Shown: in pieces, positions 12,190 to 22,993 of the stretch
Position numbering within the stretch: the first letter of the stretch is position 1
Layout of the letters: each line of letters begins with the position of its first letter
From: Buddleja alternifolia
Taxonomy: Eukaryota > Streptophyta > Magnoliopsida > Lamiales > Scrophulariaceae
DNA: 64,000 nt
NCBI GenBank assembly: GCA_019426215.1
Contig: CM033396.1
Coordinates: 21,405,101-21,469,100, forward strand
Direction of reading: 5' to 3'
Translations under genes and position numbers: made by a program
Notes under the pieces: generated by a model
What the model saw: only the letters and a program-made list of their open reading frames with translations
Told to the model about the DNA's origin: nothing
The model's database searches: none

Positions 12190-12214
12190 AAAAAGAATCA
12201 TACATACATATATA

Positions 12215-12333
12215 TATGAAAAATTCTAGCCCGCTCCCAAGTGTATTTTATAGGAGGAGAGTGTATTACACTCGCCATATATTGGTCACTCATTTTGTGA
12301 AATACACTTGAGTATGGCTAAGCCGAGAGTGGA
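12215..12333. repeat. small hairpin element in the promoter of GDSL gene 1
   Basis: The left arm (about 12218-12252, TCTAGCCCGCTCCCAAGTGTATTTT) pairs imperfectly with the right arm (about 12298-12333, GAAATACACTTGAGTATGGCTAAGCCGAGAGT). It ends only about 60 bp upstream of the start codon, so it may form part of the promoter. Confidence 0.45.
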
Positions 12334-12342
12334 CTAAAGTTA

Positions 12343-12360
12343 TATATATATATATATATG
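12343..12360 (+). promoter_or_regulatory. (TA)n tract at the TATA position of GDSL gene 1
   Basis: A TATATATATATATATATA tract lies 34-51 bp before the chosen ATG (12394). It is the only TATA-like sequence in the right range. Because it is a microsatellite, its length is likely to vary between individuals. It could alternatively be only the leader. Confidence 0.4.
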
Positions 12361-12393
12361 TATCAGCTCCCTCTGCTCAACAAGCTTAGAACA

Positions 12394-13086
12394 ATGGCAC
12401 CTAAAAACACTGTCATATTTGTTACTTGTGAAATGATGCTCATCACACTTGTTTTCACTCTCCTCTCCTCTTCCCTTGCCTCCTCCTCCTCCACTACTAC
12501 TACTACTCCCCCCTTCAAGAAAATTTATGCCTTTGGTGACTCCTACACAGACACGGGCAACACCAAAACCTCCACGGGCCCCACCGCCTTCAACCACGTA
12601 TCAAACCCTCCTTATGGCCGCACATTCTTCCACCACCCCACTAACCGATACTCAGACGGCCGTATAGTCATTGACTTCGTGGCAGAGGCTCTTTCTTTGC
12701 CCTTCTTGCCACCCTATAGCAACCCTAAAGCCGATCAGTCTCACGGCGTCAACTTTGCCGTTGGTGGGGCCACAGCTATCAGGACAGGATTCTTTTTGAA
12801 GAACAATGTCACTTTTAACCTTGTGCCTCAGTCCCTTCAATCTCAGCTTGTTAAGTTTAACAAGATCTTAGGAAGTAAAGGGTGCAAAGACATGAAAACT
12901 ACACCTAAAGAGTGTAAGGCAATCTTTGGTGATGCTTTGATTTGGATTGGTGAAATTGGAGCCAATGATTATACTTGCAGCATCGGATCTCCTGTTCCTA
13001 CCAAAAAGATTCAAGCTCTTGCCATCAATAGTGCCACTGGTTTCATACAGGTGAAAACCACCTCTCTTGAAAACTCATGACATAGA

Positions 13087-13121
<35 letters not shown>

Positions 13122-14045
13122 GTAGTAATAATAATAAGAGTTTTCCGGGATGGAGGTAGGACTTTTTGCAATGGGGTAAACCTTAAAATATTTACTTTGG
13201 AGGGAGAAAAAAAATTATTTTGCAAACCCCCTGGCTCCGTCTCTAAATATAAACTAAGGGGTAATTACATGCACACCCTCTGCTTTATTGAAAATTATTG
13301 GGAGCTCTTGAAGTTTTGCAAATAAGCAAGACAATCATCCCCTATCAAATTTGATAATTTGAAAAATAGAGGATGAATTGTAATCACAGACAGGGTGTGA
13401 AATTGTAATATATTTTTACTGTCAGGGAGATTATGGCAATTTTTCCAGAGTCTCGTCTGGTCTCATGCAGGGGTGTCTGTGTAATTTACTCTAAGTTAAA
13501 GTCAACTTCTTTGAAACCTTATTGTCTTGTATGTACAGGCATTGCTAAACAAGGGTGCAAAATATATAGTGGTCCAAGGGCTACCACGAACAGGATGCGT
13601 TTCGTATTCGTTTGCTCTTGCTTCTCCAGAAGACAGAGACGATATGGGGTGTGTGGCGAGCATGAACCGGATAGCCTACACTCACAACGTCGCCCTCAAA
13701 GCCAAAATCAATCTTCTTAGGAAACAATACCCACAATCAGTAATAGTTTACGCAGACTATTACAATGCACACTTGGAAGTGCTGAAGAATGCTAAGAAAT
13801 ATGGGTTCAAAGAGCAGTACAAAGCTTGCTGTGGATACGGCGGTGGAGAATACAATTTCGATGTGTTCATTACCTGCGGTTCGCCTTCCTCTACATCTTG
13901 TCCCAACCCTTCTCAGTATATCAACTGGGATGGAGCTCATTTAACTGAAGCAGTCTACAAGATCATGACCAATTTCTTTATTAATGGCAGTTACTGCACC
14001 CCGCCGTTTCATTATTTGTTGACCAAGAAACTGCAATCAGGGTGA
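12394..14045 (+). CDS. GDSL-type esterase/lipase, similar to Arabidopsis At3g48460 (gene 1)
   Basis: Predicted secreted serine hydrolase that cleaves esters of lipids or cell-wall substrates; the true substrate is unknown. Two exons, 12394-13050 and 13539-14045, join in phase 0 through a GT-AG intron (CAG|GTGAAA ... TGTACAG|GCA) and encode 387 aa. The ATG at 12394 is preferred over the in-frame ATG at 12358 because of its ACAATGGC context. Residues 1-29 are a hydrophobic signal peptide, followed by a Ser/Thr run. Block I is FGDSYTDTGN with nucleophile Ser50 (GDSY in place of GDSL); block II is NFAVGGATA; block III is GEIGANDY (Asn191); block V is WDGAHLTEA with Asp350 and His353. The intron holds a (TA)n tract (13089-13115) and a GGGGTAATTACA-type transposon end near 13258. 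Family assignment is firm; the ortholog name is from memory of a similar sequence. It is the paralog of 53940-55417. Confidence 0.9.
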
Positions 14046-14193
14046 TGAGTACTGATCATCATTTTCGCATTGCAGAATTGTCTTTCCAAGTAATTTCTTT
14101 TTGGATCCGTTGTTTGTTTAGTAGTCTAACTACAACTCCTTTCGCGTATGTACAAATAATTGGAGAAGTTCTAATCCGTTTCCGACTCGGTCA

Positions 14194-14199
14194 AATAAA
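14194..14199 (+). terminator. candidate polyadenylation signal of GDSL gene 1
   Basis: An AATAAA hexamer lies about 150 bp after the stop codon at 14043-14045, within a T-rich stretch. It is the nearest canonical signal downstream. Confidence 0.45.
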
Positions 14200-14881
14200 T
14201 CTGTATTTTAAAAAATAACTTATCAATTATATAGTAAGTATAATATACTCTTCTTGTAATATACACTTAGATGTGATCAAGCTGGGTCTGGATCAGAATC
14301 TTCTCAAATAATTGTGTTTATGGTGTGTAAGTGTCAAGTGTTAAGTAATTAGGAGACCTACTTTTTCCTCCTTTTACATTGTTTTATCCAATTAATGTTA
14401 TCTCATTAATTTGTGACCACATATCTATTTTTGGATACACAAATATGATTTCATTCGAGCTTCCCTCTCCCCAAATTAGGTCAAATCAAATCTCACATTG
14501 AAACTTACATTAGTAATTCATATCCTAGCTCACGTGGTTGTCGATACTCTTATCTCAGGAGTGTGTGCTATTTGTTCAAGCAATATATTCTCGTAACTTT
14601 GACTTTCCCAGCTAAAGACTTTCGCTTAACATTAATAAATTTTGCATTTTGATCGAGCAGAAGAAATTTCTTGCCCCAGATTGTTTTTCTTTTTTTTTGG
14701 ATTCTAACAATTCAAAACTAATGACTCGATATATTAATTGACCCAATTACAAGAAACTCTCCCAAAAAAATTTTGTACACACAAAAGATTCGAATTGGAG
14801 GTCTTTTGTTTAAACAATCAGAACCCTTCCTTTCAGGCTAACTTTCATTGGTGCCCAAATTGAAAATAGTTATAATAATCT
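14200..14881. other. intergenic, no gene seen
   Basis: The downstream flank of GDSL gene 1 is AT-rich. No coding frame, RNA gene or complete transposon is supported up to the CACTA MITE. Confidence 0.4.
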
Positions 14882-15326
14882 CACTACAAAAAAATGAAGA
14901 CATTATTGACTAATGTCAAGTGACAATGTCAAAGTTGTCACTAATTATTAATTTTTAGTGGCAATAATTTTTGTTTTGTCATAATAATAAACTTACTTGT
15001 TTAATAATGACAAGTTTTGTAAAAAAGTTGTCACTCTTGATAATTACAGACAAGGAAATAGTTGTCACTATTTACATTTAGTTACACACCTTTAATAATA
15101 ATTTAGTGACAATAATTATAATTGTCACTGTATTTGAGTTGCCACTAAGTTGTTACTATATATACAACATGTGTTACTAATTGTCAGTAGTGACAATTTC
15201 AAGGAACTCTCACTAAAAATTCTTATTGTGACAAAACAAAAGTTATTGTCACCCATTATATATTTCTAGTGATAATTTTAACATTGTCATTTCAAATTTT
15301 GTCACTAATTTACTATTTTTGTAGTG
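14882..15326. mobile_element. CACTA-type MITE with TCT target duplication
   Basis: The 445-bp unit starts CACTACAAAAAAA and ends TTTTTGTAGTG, with TCT on both sides (14879-14881 and 15327-15329); a 3-bp duplication and CACTAC ends identify CACTA elements. The interior is a dense array of GTGACAA/TTGTCAC motifs in both orientations, so the whole unit is close to self-complementary. A related copy is at 39118-39553. Confidence 0.8.
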
Positions 15327-15329
15327 TCT

Positions 15330-16947
15330 CTCGTGATAGGTTGAGATTTTCCTTCAATAACATATCAATCACGTGACAGTGTGATGAAAATTCCTTGAAT
15401 TATCAAGAACGAATATGCAATTAATGGATTAGACCCGACTATGCTATCAGTTAAAAAAATCTCTTAATAAGAAGTAACAACATTTTTTCTCGTTGTACTA
15501 GTGCTTCTGAAAAATATATATTGTTCTCAGCATACAAGCTCAAATACTGACTCTTATTCTTTAGCTTACATTTCATATGGTTCGTGCTTGGTACGAAGCT
15601 TGTATTACGGTACGCTATATGTATGCGAAAAAATTGAGAATTAGGTTTAGTAAGAACACTTTTGGAGGAGAAAGTTAAAGGAAAAAAATTTAAAGTCATA
15701 ACTCCTAACTCAAATTTATTGGACTGTTGTGAATGATGGATATATACAAAAGTGAAACTACAATTTAGCTTGATAGTTAGATATATTGGCCGTATATAGT
15801 TGTCGTTCATTTGAGTTTAAAAGTGGGCTAATTACTTTACAAATTACCATATATATAGGTTATTTTTTAGTTTATTAGGTATGTAAATTAATTTGCAATT
15901 TTTTAGGGGGGGCGAAATCAAATTTTTCAAATTTTTTACATGTACAAATTGGATAAAATAAAAATTGTTCTTATTTATTATATAATGCAACGATGTGATT
16001 AGTAATTTATCATTTTTAGAGCTAGTCTGGGAAGTTCCATTTGTTCTTATTCACTAATAAATAATAGTATTATAATATCATAAAAAAATAACTTCAATTT
16101 CAGTACTACTCATTTATTTGATGTTTGATTAAATCAATTGATAGAAAGGTTATTTTTGTCATTTTCGAGGGGGGCAAAATTACAAATGTTAATGTTATAG
16201 GTAAAAGTGAAAATTAAAATTTTGAGGGGGGCGAAATCACAAAATTTCAAAATTTCATAAACAAAAGTTGAAAATTTAAAAATTTGAGGGGTCCCTCCGT
16301 CCCTGTTCATGACAAAAGATTGCATAATACCACGCTGAACATGAGTCTAACCAAACTTGGTTCACTATGCTTAAGAAATAGCCATATTATTTATATTTGT
16401 TGTTCACGATTACATAATAAATATGTAATCGCTTCCAAAATTATTGGAATAAGTATAATTCTAATAAAATTACTATAATTTTGTTTTATAGATAAAACAA
16501 TGTAGTGTAGTATATTATAAACACGAATTTCATGAGTACAAACACTGAAGATGTAACACGCTAAGAATGGTATTATGAATGCATAATTATTTTGTGCAAT
16601 GCGGATTTTTTTAAATTCGTATCAATTGATTTTTATAATATAAAATTATCGTCCACTAGCTAAAGAAGAAAAAAAAGAAAAGAAAAATAAAGCATTGAGA
16701 AAAATTGAAAGCTATGAAAGTGGGTATATCCATCCTCAAAAATTGATGAACAATTATTTGCATATCAAAATTGATTGTAAGACCTTAGGTAAAACAAAAT
16801 AGATATGCTGAAGAAAAATTAAAATAAAATCTCTGCACATCGGTATTTGAATCACCGTTAAGCAATGTGGAACTTGAATATATAGGTAGTTCGCGTGTAG
16901 GAGTGAGTAAGCATAATTATGCTTTTCTAGATGTCCAACGCTTGCTA
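15330..16947. other. intergenic with repeated GGGGGGCGAAATC motifs
   Basis: No gene is supported. A motif AGGGGGGCGAAATCNNA appears at about 15903 and 16226, with a relative GAGGGGGGCAAAATTAC at about 16168 and GAGGGGTCCCTCCGTCC at about 16286. These suggest a decayed repeat reading toward the minus strand, family unknown. Confidence 0.3.
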
Positions 16948-19143
16948 CCATCTCCAATGTGGAGAGCTAAAATGTCATAATTTTTACATTATTTTAATAT
17001 ATTTACAGTACTTTCACGTCAACATACTGTACTATCTTTTACACCAAATTAATATATATATATATATATTTACATCTCATTTATACACTTTCTCATATTT
17101 CACAAATACACCAAATTCTAAGTTTATATTACATATTCATCCAAGTAAATATTTTTGTTATTTATAATAATAAATAATATTAAATAATTGATATTTATTT
17201 TAAATCTATTTCAGTATTTCGTAAATAAAATTAAAAGTTATCCAATAACATAAAGATCGGGTTTTACAATTTATATATTACGTAAAACAAACTTTGATAT
17301 AAAAGAGACATACAAAACAAGCATAACATTGATTAATTAAGAATAATACAACACGATTGAAAAGGACTTGACAATATTATTCACTATAATCTTGTGCATT
17401 ACCAAGTTACTCCCATAAATGCTCTATTAATTCATTACGAAATTCAATATGAGCATTTCTATCTTGGAATAGTCAATATTAACCGAGGAATTGCTGAAAT
17501 TGAAGATATTCATCTGGCGGATCAACTATCGGAGCTGGTGTTAGCTCATCTATAATTTGTGCATTGAGAATACGTTCAGCTTCGATTATCATATTGTGCA
17601 TGATAATGCACGCAGTCATTATGTCCATGTAGCATATCTTTACTCCAAAAACGTAAGGGTCCCTGCAACAATGGCCAATCTTGATTGTAGAACTCCGAAT
17701 GCACGCTCCATGTCTTTCCTACACGCCTCTTGTTTAATCGCAAAATATTCACTACAAGAAATTTCACTTCTAGTGAGGAAAAAATTCGTTACAATACAAG
17801 CCATTTTTGTCGGTAGAACTTTTTATAACAAAAATTTCGTCACTATTGTTTGTCCGGTAAAGCCCGTCGCTAGAAGTTTTTGCGACAAACATTCAACTTC
17901 GTTACAAATGTATCCGTGACGAAGCATGATTCCTCACAACATCATAGGTTTTAGTAACAATTTTTTCATTACAAAAACTAGTCCGTGACGTTACGAAAGA
18001 AACTATTCGTTACTAAAAGTGATTTTTATAATTTTTTTTAAAATGATTTTCCTAATAGTGACTTTGTTACAAATAGTTATTGTAACAAGTTTAGTCCTTA
18101 CCAAATAGAAATTATTATTATTAATAATAATGTATAATGTTATAGTAGTTTTGTCACAAAAAGTAAATATAACAATTACAGATTCCTCACTAATTCTTTT
18201 TTGCCAATATTTTTTGCATTAAAAAAAGTGAATTAACTTTTATTGATAAAGAATCCCATAAACATACATACATATATTCCGCAATAATAACAATTTGAAT
18301 ACATTTATAAGCACAACCCAAACTAAAAGGATCATCCTAGTTGTTACAAAAGAATATTATAGAAAAATTGTAAGGTAAAACTCCAATGAGACACTATAGA
18401 AAGACAAAATATGCGACAAAAAGTAGTTGTATGTTCCAAATGAGTATCATTGTAGCTTCACCGAGTGATCAAAAAATATGTGAGTTTATGAAATTTGAAG
18501 TGCGTCCGTGATGATTGGGTCATTTACTCCAAAAATCTGCAAATAAAATCAAGGTTCAAAATTCAACAAAATATAGAACCTAAAAGTGTAAAAAGAAACA
18601 CAAACAATTTCAAAAACTGAGTGATGCATAAGCATGAAACAAAGTACAAGAATATGGACTTACGAATAAGGTGAAAAGAAAGGAATTGAATTTTTGACAA
18701 AAAATCCTAGAAAGTACCTATTCACATAACAAGACTATCTGCCCATCTGTTCATGTTTTTTATTCACTTTGTTATCTCCTGCACGGACGTACAACATACA
18801 CATACAACATATAGGTAATAGGATACTTTCAATTTTAAGAGGCATAAGATATATCTATTCTAAGTGCATCAAGTTAAATAAAACCCACCAATTCATAAAG
18901 AAAACAGACATGATAAATATATGTTCAGTTAAGGAAACGAGAATGAAGAGGAAAATGTCCAAGTTACTCTTGCTATAAATAAACAAGTAAAAGTTTGAAT
19001 TGGGAGGATGAGATATGTTCTTTGGATGCAGGTAATGCTTCATTTCTTACTAATATCTATGGTATGCTAACTAGTAGCTACTAGTGTATTAACTACTATA
19101 TCACATAAGTTTAATCATTTCAAATTGTTCTATTATGATAAAT

Positions 19144-19309
19144 AATCAAAGCAGCTTAGTACTTATCATCATTTTCTTCACTTAGAATTAATGCTTCACT
19201 AGGATACCCCAACAACAGTCAAAATGATCAAAGCAACATAGCACTTAGCATCATCTTCTTCACTTAGGATTAATGCTTCAATAGGACAAACCCACAACAG
19301 TTAAGAGAG
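19144..19309. repeat. two-copy tandem duplication of 83 bp
   Basis: ATCAAAGCAGCTTAGTACTT at 19144 recurs as ATCAAAGCAACATAGCACTT at 19227, and both continue through CTTCACTTAG.ATTAATGCTTCA. The copies differ at several sites, so the duplication is not recent. It lies inside the CACTA element. Confidence 0.7.
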
Positions 19310-19704
19310 ACAAATGTAACTTGGTTTCACAAATTCAGTTTGATTTCAAATCACATATATAGCTACCACATATAAAATAATCCATTAAGAAAGATAGTGC
19401 AGATTGTGGCTTGTGGATGGAGCAAGAAGGGAAAAACACCATAAAAGACAAGTGGTTAAACACTTATAGTCTTACGGAATTAAAAAGGAATAACACTTCA
19501 AATCCTTTTACTATGTTTCACAATATGAGATTGATTAAGATGAAGTTATTTCCGTCTTATATCAATTAGAATTTCATTACCAAATAATATGAACTTGGGC
19601 TACAATTGGATTTTTCTATTCAGACTACTTATCTTCTATAGTAATTCAAGTATATATGTTCTAGTTTCTCAATTTGTTCGTTTAAGTGTAGTTTTACATC
19701 TTCC

Positions 19705-20660
19705 ACAGTGCATACCCAAAATTTACTGATATTTAGTTATAAGGGAGTGAATTTTATCCCCATTCAACACAAAGAGGTTAATTTTGAGTCATTCAAGAAA
19801 ATAAATCTCTCATATTCAACAACTTAATAATAAAGGGAAGTTTTTAAAACACCAAAACCAACCCTTCAACCCTGCACATATCAATAATATACTTCATATC
19901 CTATATATGACATAATAAAAAGGAAAAATATCTTGCATGCTTAGCAGACAAATGAATCTAAAGTCCAAACCAATTTCGAGGATCTCTTTGGAACAATCTA
20001 AGTTAAAAATGTTAACAAAAAACTTGTAATGAAATATAAGATAACAATAGATTGAATATGAACATAATATTTTCCTTTTACGAGTGAGTAAAGCGATTAA
20101 TTATATCATAATATCAATTTACTACAAATTAATAACTATTATTTAGTAATCTATAATCATCAATTATCAAGTCTTGCAGTTGTACTTACAATCCCTTCTA
20201 TCTGTTGCTTTCACTATCATTTCCGAGGGAAACAATATGGATGATTTATGTAAATGAACATCATTCTTCCGAGGATTGTTTATGTTAAGAAAACATTCAC
20301 CCCTGACTAACTATGCAGATAGAAAAGTGACCATGTACAGATAAAAAAGTCTTCAATTTCATCATCTCAAGGGTTCAAAATTGGGAAGTTAAGTTAATAT
20401 TTTTGGTCGTTAGAAAATCTTGCAAAGTATGTTCTTCTATTTTCACCTAAAAACATGCCACTAATCGTGGGCAATTATGCTCTTCAAATCTAGTGTATGC
20501 CCAACGTTTACTGATATTTAGTTAGAGGGGAGTGAATTTTATCCTCATTTAACACAAAGAGATTAGCTACGGGTTATTCAAGAAAATATATCTATCTCAT
20601 TCAACAACTTAATAAGAAAAGAAGTTTTCTTAAAACACCAAAATCAACCTTTAATCTCCC
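19705..20660. repeat. spaced direct repeat pair of about 165 bp
   Basis: The segment at about 19708-19872 (TTTACTGATATTTAGTTATAA... to ACACCAAAACCAACCC) recurs at about 20496-20660 (TTTACTGATATTTAGTTAGAG... to ACACCAAAATCAACCT), about 785 bp apart. Both are inside the CACTA element and point to internal segmental duplication. Confidence 0.65.
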
Positions 20661-20846
20661 AAAAACACGAAACAAAAACTCTAAAAAAAAAAAAGTAGCA
20701 TCATTCATAGTGGTTAGATTGGGGGATATTGTTAAAGCAAGAAATTAGCATAAATAGACCCATGTGAGATAGCACCATTCACATTTCAGTAGTAAATCCT
20801 ATACCGAGAGAATCGATTAAAGGAAAACAAATTCAACCCCCCATTT

Positions 20847-21182
20847 TCAGTATAAACCCTTATTTTTGGGGAAAATGTACACACGGGGCACAAACGACGC
20901 CCTCCAAAGCAACTCCTCATCACTCATTTCATGCATCAAATTCGAGGGGCGCTTAATCCATTGTTCTAAATTTTTTACTTCTTCTCTATTACAAGGTAGG
21001 AAGCTAGGCCTTAATGAAGTCATAGAACTATTAACTCCAAAATACCTAATTGTATATATACTAACCATAAAGAAAGTAAAACACAAAACCAGAAAAATTA
21101 CAAGTAATTTAAGCAGACTTTGAGGTAAAAGCCTAGTTTGGACTGTCCTGCTTACCACTACAGAATCTTTACCTTCTTCCAT
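20847..21182 (-). pseudogene. captured 5' fragment of a GT14/DUF266-like (Core-2/I-branching) glycosyltransferase gene
   Basis: The frame begins [17 protein letters not shown], has a single hydrophobic segment at residues 25-47 (type II membrane anchor), and continues with YFGVNS, then [19 protein letters not shown] and [10 protein letters not shown] ending at residue 100. This matches the N-terminal part of plant DUF266 / Core-2/I-branching enzyme family proteins, which are Golgi type II membrane glycosyltransferases of about 370-400 aa. The remaining 11 residues before the stop at 20847-20849 do not match; the homology stops near a CCCCGTGTGTAC that could be an exon edge. The catalytic domain is absent. 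Its position inside a CACTA element indicates gene capture. The 100-residue frame is still open, so a truncated transcript or protein is possible. Confidence 0.7.
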
Positions 21183-21286
21183 TTTGTACTACTTTTTATT
21201 GCATCTAAACAAAAAATCTACTCCAAAACACTCACAAAAATCTCGATTAGAAAAACTAAATCCAAATTGCTGAATTAGATGTAATT

Positions 21287-21328
<42 letters not shown>

Positions 21329-21485
21329 GATTTCGAATTAAGCATACAGAAATCAACAACGTCCTCTGCAAATCGGTAACAATCGGAAATTAAACGCCAA
21401 AATCTGTATTCAAAACTTTCGGTGAAGAGAAAATCAAAAGCTCGATCGATGTATTGAAGCTTGAAAGTGTTGTTGAAAGGAATAT

Positions 21486-21622
21486 ATATATACAAAACTT
21501 TAGAGATGTTGAGGAGGCGGAGGCGGCAGCCGGAGTTGGAGGAGATGACGGCGTACACCATGGTTTGGAGCTGCGCGACGGAGCAGGGCAGTAGCAGTGG
21601 CGGCCATGCGAGAACTGGGGCT
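21486..21622 (-). other. GC-rich island with short open frames inside the CACTA element
   Basis: This is markedly GC-richer than anything around it. On the minus strand an ATG at 21610 opens a 36-aa frame starting MAATATALLRRAAPNHG, rich in Arg and Leu like an organelle transit peptide. On the plus strand an ATG at 21506 opens a 40-aa frame (MLRRRRRQPELEE...). Neither is recognisable. It may be a second captured gene fragment or the leader region of the captured DUF266 gene, which starts about 320 bp further along the minus strand. Confidence 0.35.
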
Positions 21623-21772
21623 GAAGATTGATATGAAATTTTTCTCAAGTCCCAAATGATATAACATTTTTGTCTGGACTCTTGACCAAGTTTTATATAA
21701 AGATATTTTGAGCCATCTACCAAAAAGCATCCTGATGTGGTGGATTTTAGCCTCCAACATGTGTGGTAATTG

Positions 21773-22444
21773 GGGAAAATTACAGTTTTCGTCCCTAAAG
21801 TTGTAGTCAAAAATATATTTGGTCCCTTATGTTTCAACCTCAACACATTTGGTCCCTCAACTTACAAATTTTGAACAAATGTGGTCCCTGCCGTCAATTT
21901 ACCGTTAGAACTAATGAAATTTGCACTGTTCATCATCTTCTCCAACTAACCCAACTTTAAAATTCGATTTCAAACTTTAAATTATGATATCTCACTCATT
22001 TCAAGTCCATTTTTAACGAATCTTATATGGTTAGAATCGTCTCAATGAGTAGAATCCATCCATGTAAGTTTTGTCCCAAAATAGGCTGATTCAAAAAACG
22101 GATTTTTTCGAATTTGTGCGGTTCGGGTCAATAGAATCAGCGTATTTTGGGACAAAACTTACATGGATGGATTCTACTCGTTGAGACGATTCTAACCATA
22201 TAAGATTCGTTAAAAATGGACTTGAAATGAGTGAGATATCATAATTTAAAGTTTGAAATCGAATTTTAGAGTTGGGGAAGATGATGAACAGTGCGGATTC
22301 CGTTAGTTCTAACGGTAAATTGACGGCAGGGACCACATTTGTTCGAAATTTGTAAGTTGAGGGACCAAATGTGTTGAGGCCGAAACATGAGGGACCAAAT
22401 GTGTTTTTGGCTTCAACTTCAGGGACGAAAAGTGTAATTTTCCC
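21773..22444. mobile_element. Mutator-like hairpin MITE with 10-bp target duplication
   Basis: The 672-bp unit begins GGGAAAATTACAGTTTTCGTCCCT and ends AGGGACGAAAAGTGTAATTTTCCC. The arms (about 21773-22087 and 22133-22444) are complementary almost throughout, leaving a short central loop. GTGGTAATTG flanks both sides (21763-21772 and 22445-22454). A 9-10 bp duplication and GGGAAAATTACA ends fit a Mutator-like MITE. It lies just upstream of the captured gene fragment within the CACTA element, so it is the innermost of three nested insertions. Confidence 0.8.
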
Positions 22445-22954
22445 GTGGTAATTGGGATGTACCAGGTTTCGATTCTGCTAAGGCCTAATTTTATTTTTTA
22501 TTTAAATATTAGTCATTGTTAATTTAATCTAGTTGAGATGCATATGAAATAAATTTTTTGTCTAATTTCCTTCTCATTTATAATTTTTATTCAAAATTAA
22601 GATAAAAATTAATTTTATATTCTATCTCGGAGATGAAACTTAGTAATTTGCATTTTCATCTATAAACTCATCTCAAAGTTAAAAAGTTGTGACAAAATAT
22701 ATATTATACGTACATTATAAGTTATTGGATAATATGTATCAAACTAAAGTGTAGAATATATATATCATCCAAACCACAAGATTCAAAAATTACTTCAATT
22801 AACAATGTTAAGTATCTTTTAATATGTTAAAAGTTTCAAAAACTATTCATCTATCATACATTTAGAATTTAGGGTTTAGGGTTTTGGGCATAGGGCTTAG
22901 AGCCTAGGTGTGAAGAATTAATATTACTTCAATAATCATATGATATACTTGTTA

Positions 22955-22993
<39 letters not shown>

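Noticed and set aside
12340..12597. Gly-rich minus-strand frame opposite GDSL exon 1, and a Pro/Leu-rich plus frame at 12449-12667
   Set aside because: Both are antisense or frame-shifted shadows of the Ser/Thr-rich and GDSL-coding sequence of exon 1.
21256..21846. 196-aa minus-strand frame
   Set aside because: It runs through a (TA)n tract that gives a YIYIYI stretch, and through the end of the Mutator-like MITE; only the GC-rich middle might be gene-derived, which is reported separately.
22868..22881. Interstitial telomere motif TTTAGGGTTTAGGG
   Set aside because: Only two perfect copies followed by degenerate ones; this is within the expected level of short plant telomere-like motifs and does not indicate a chromosome end.
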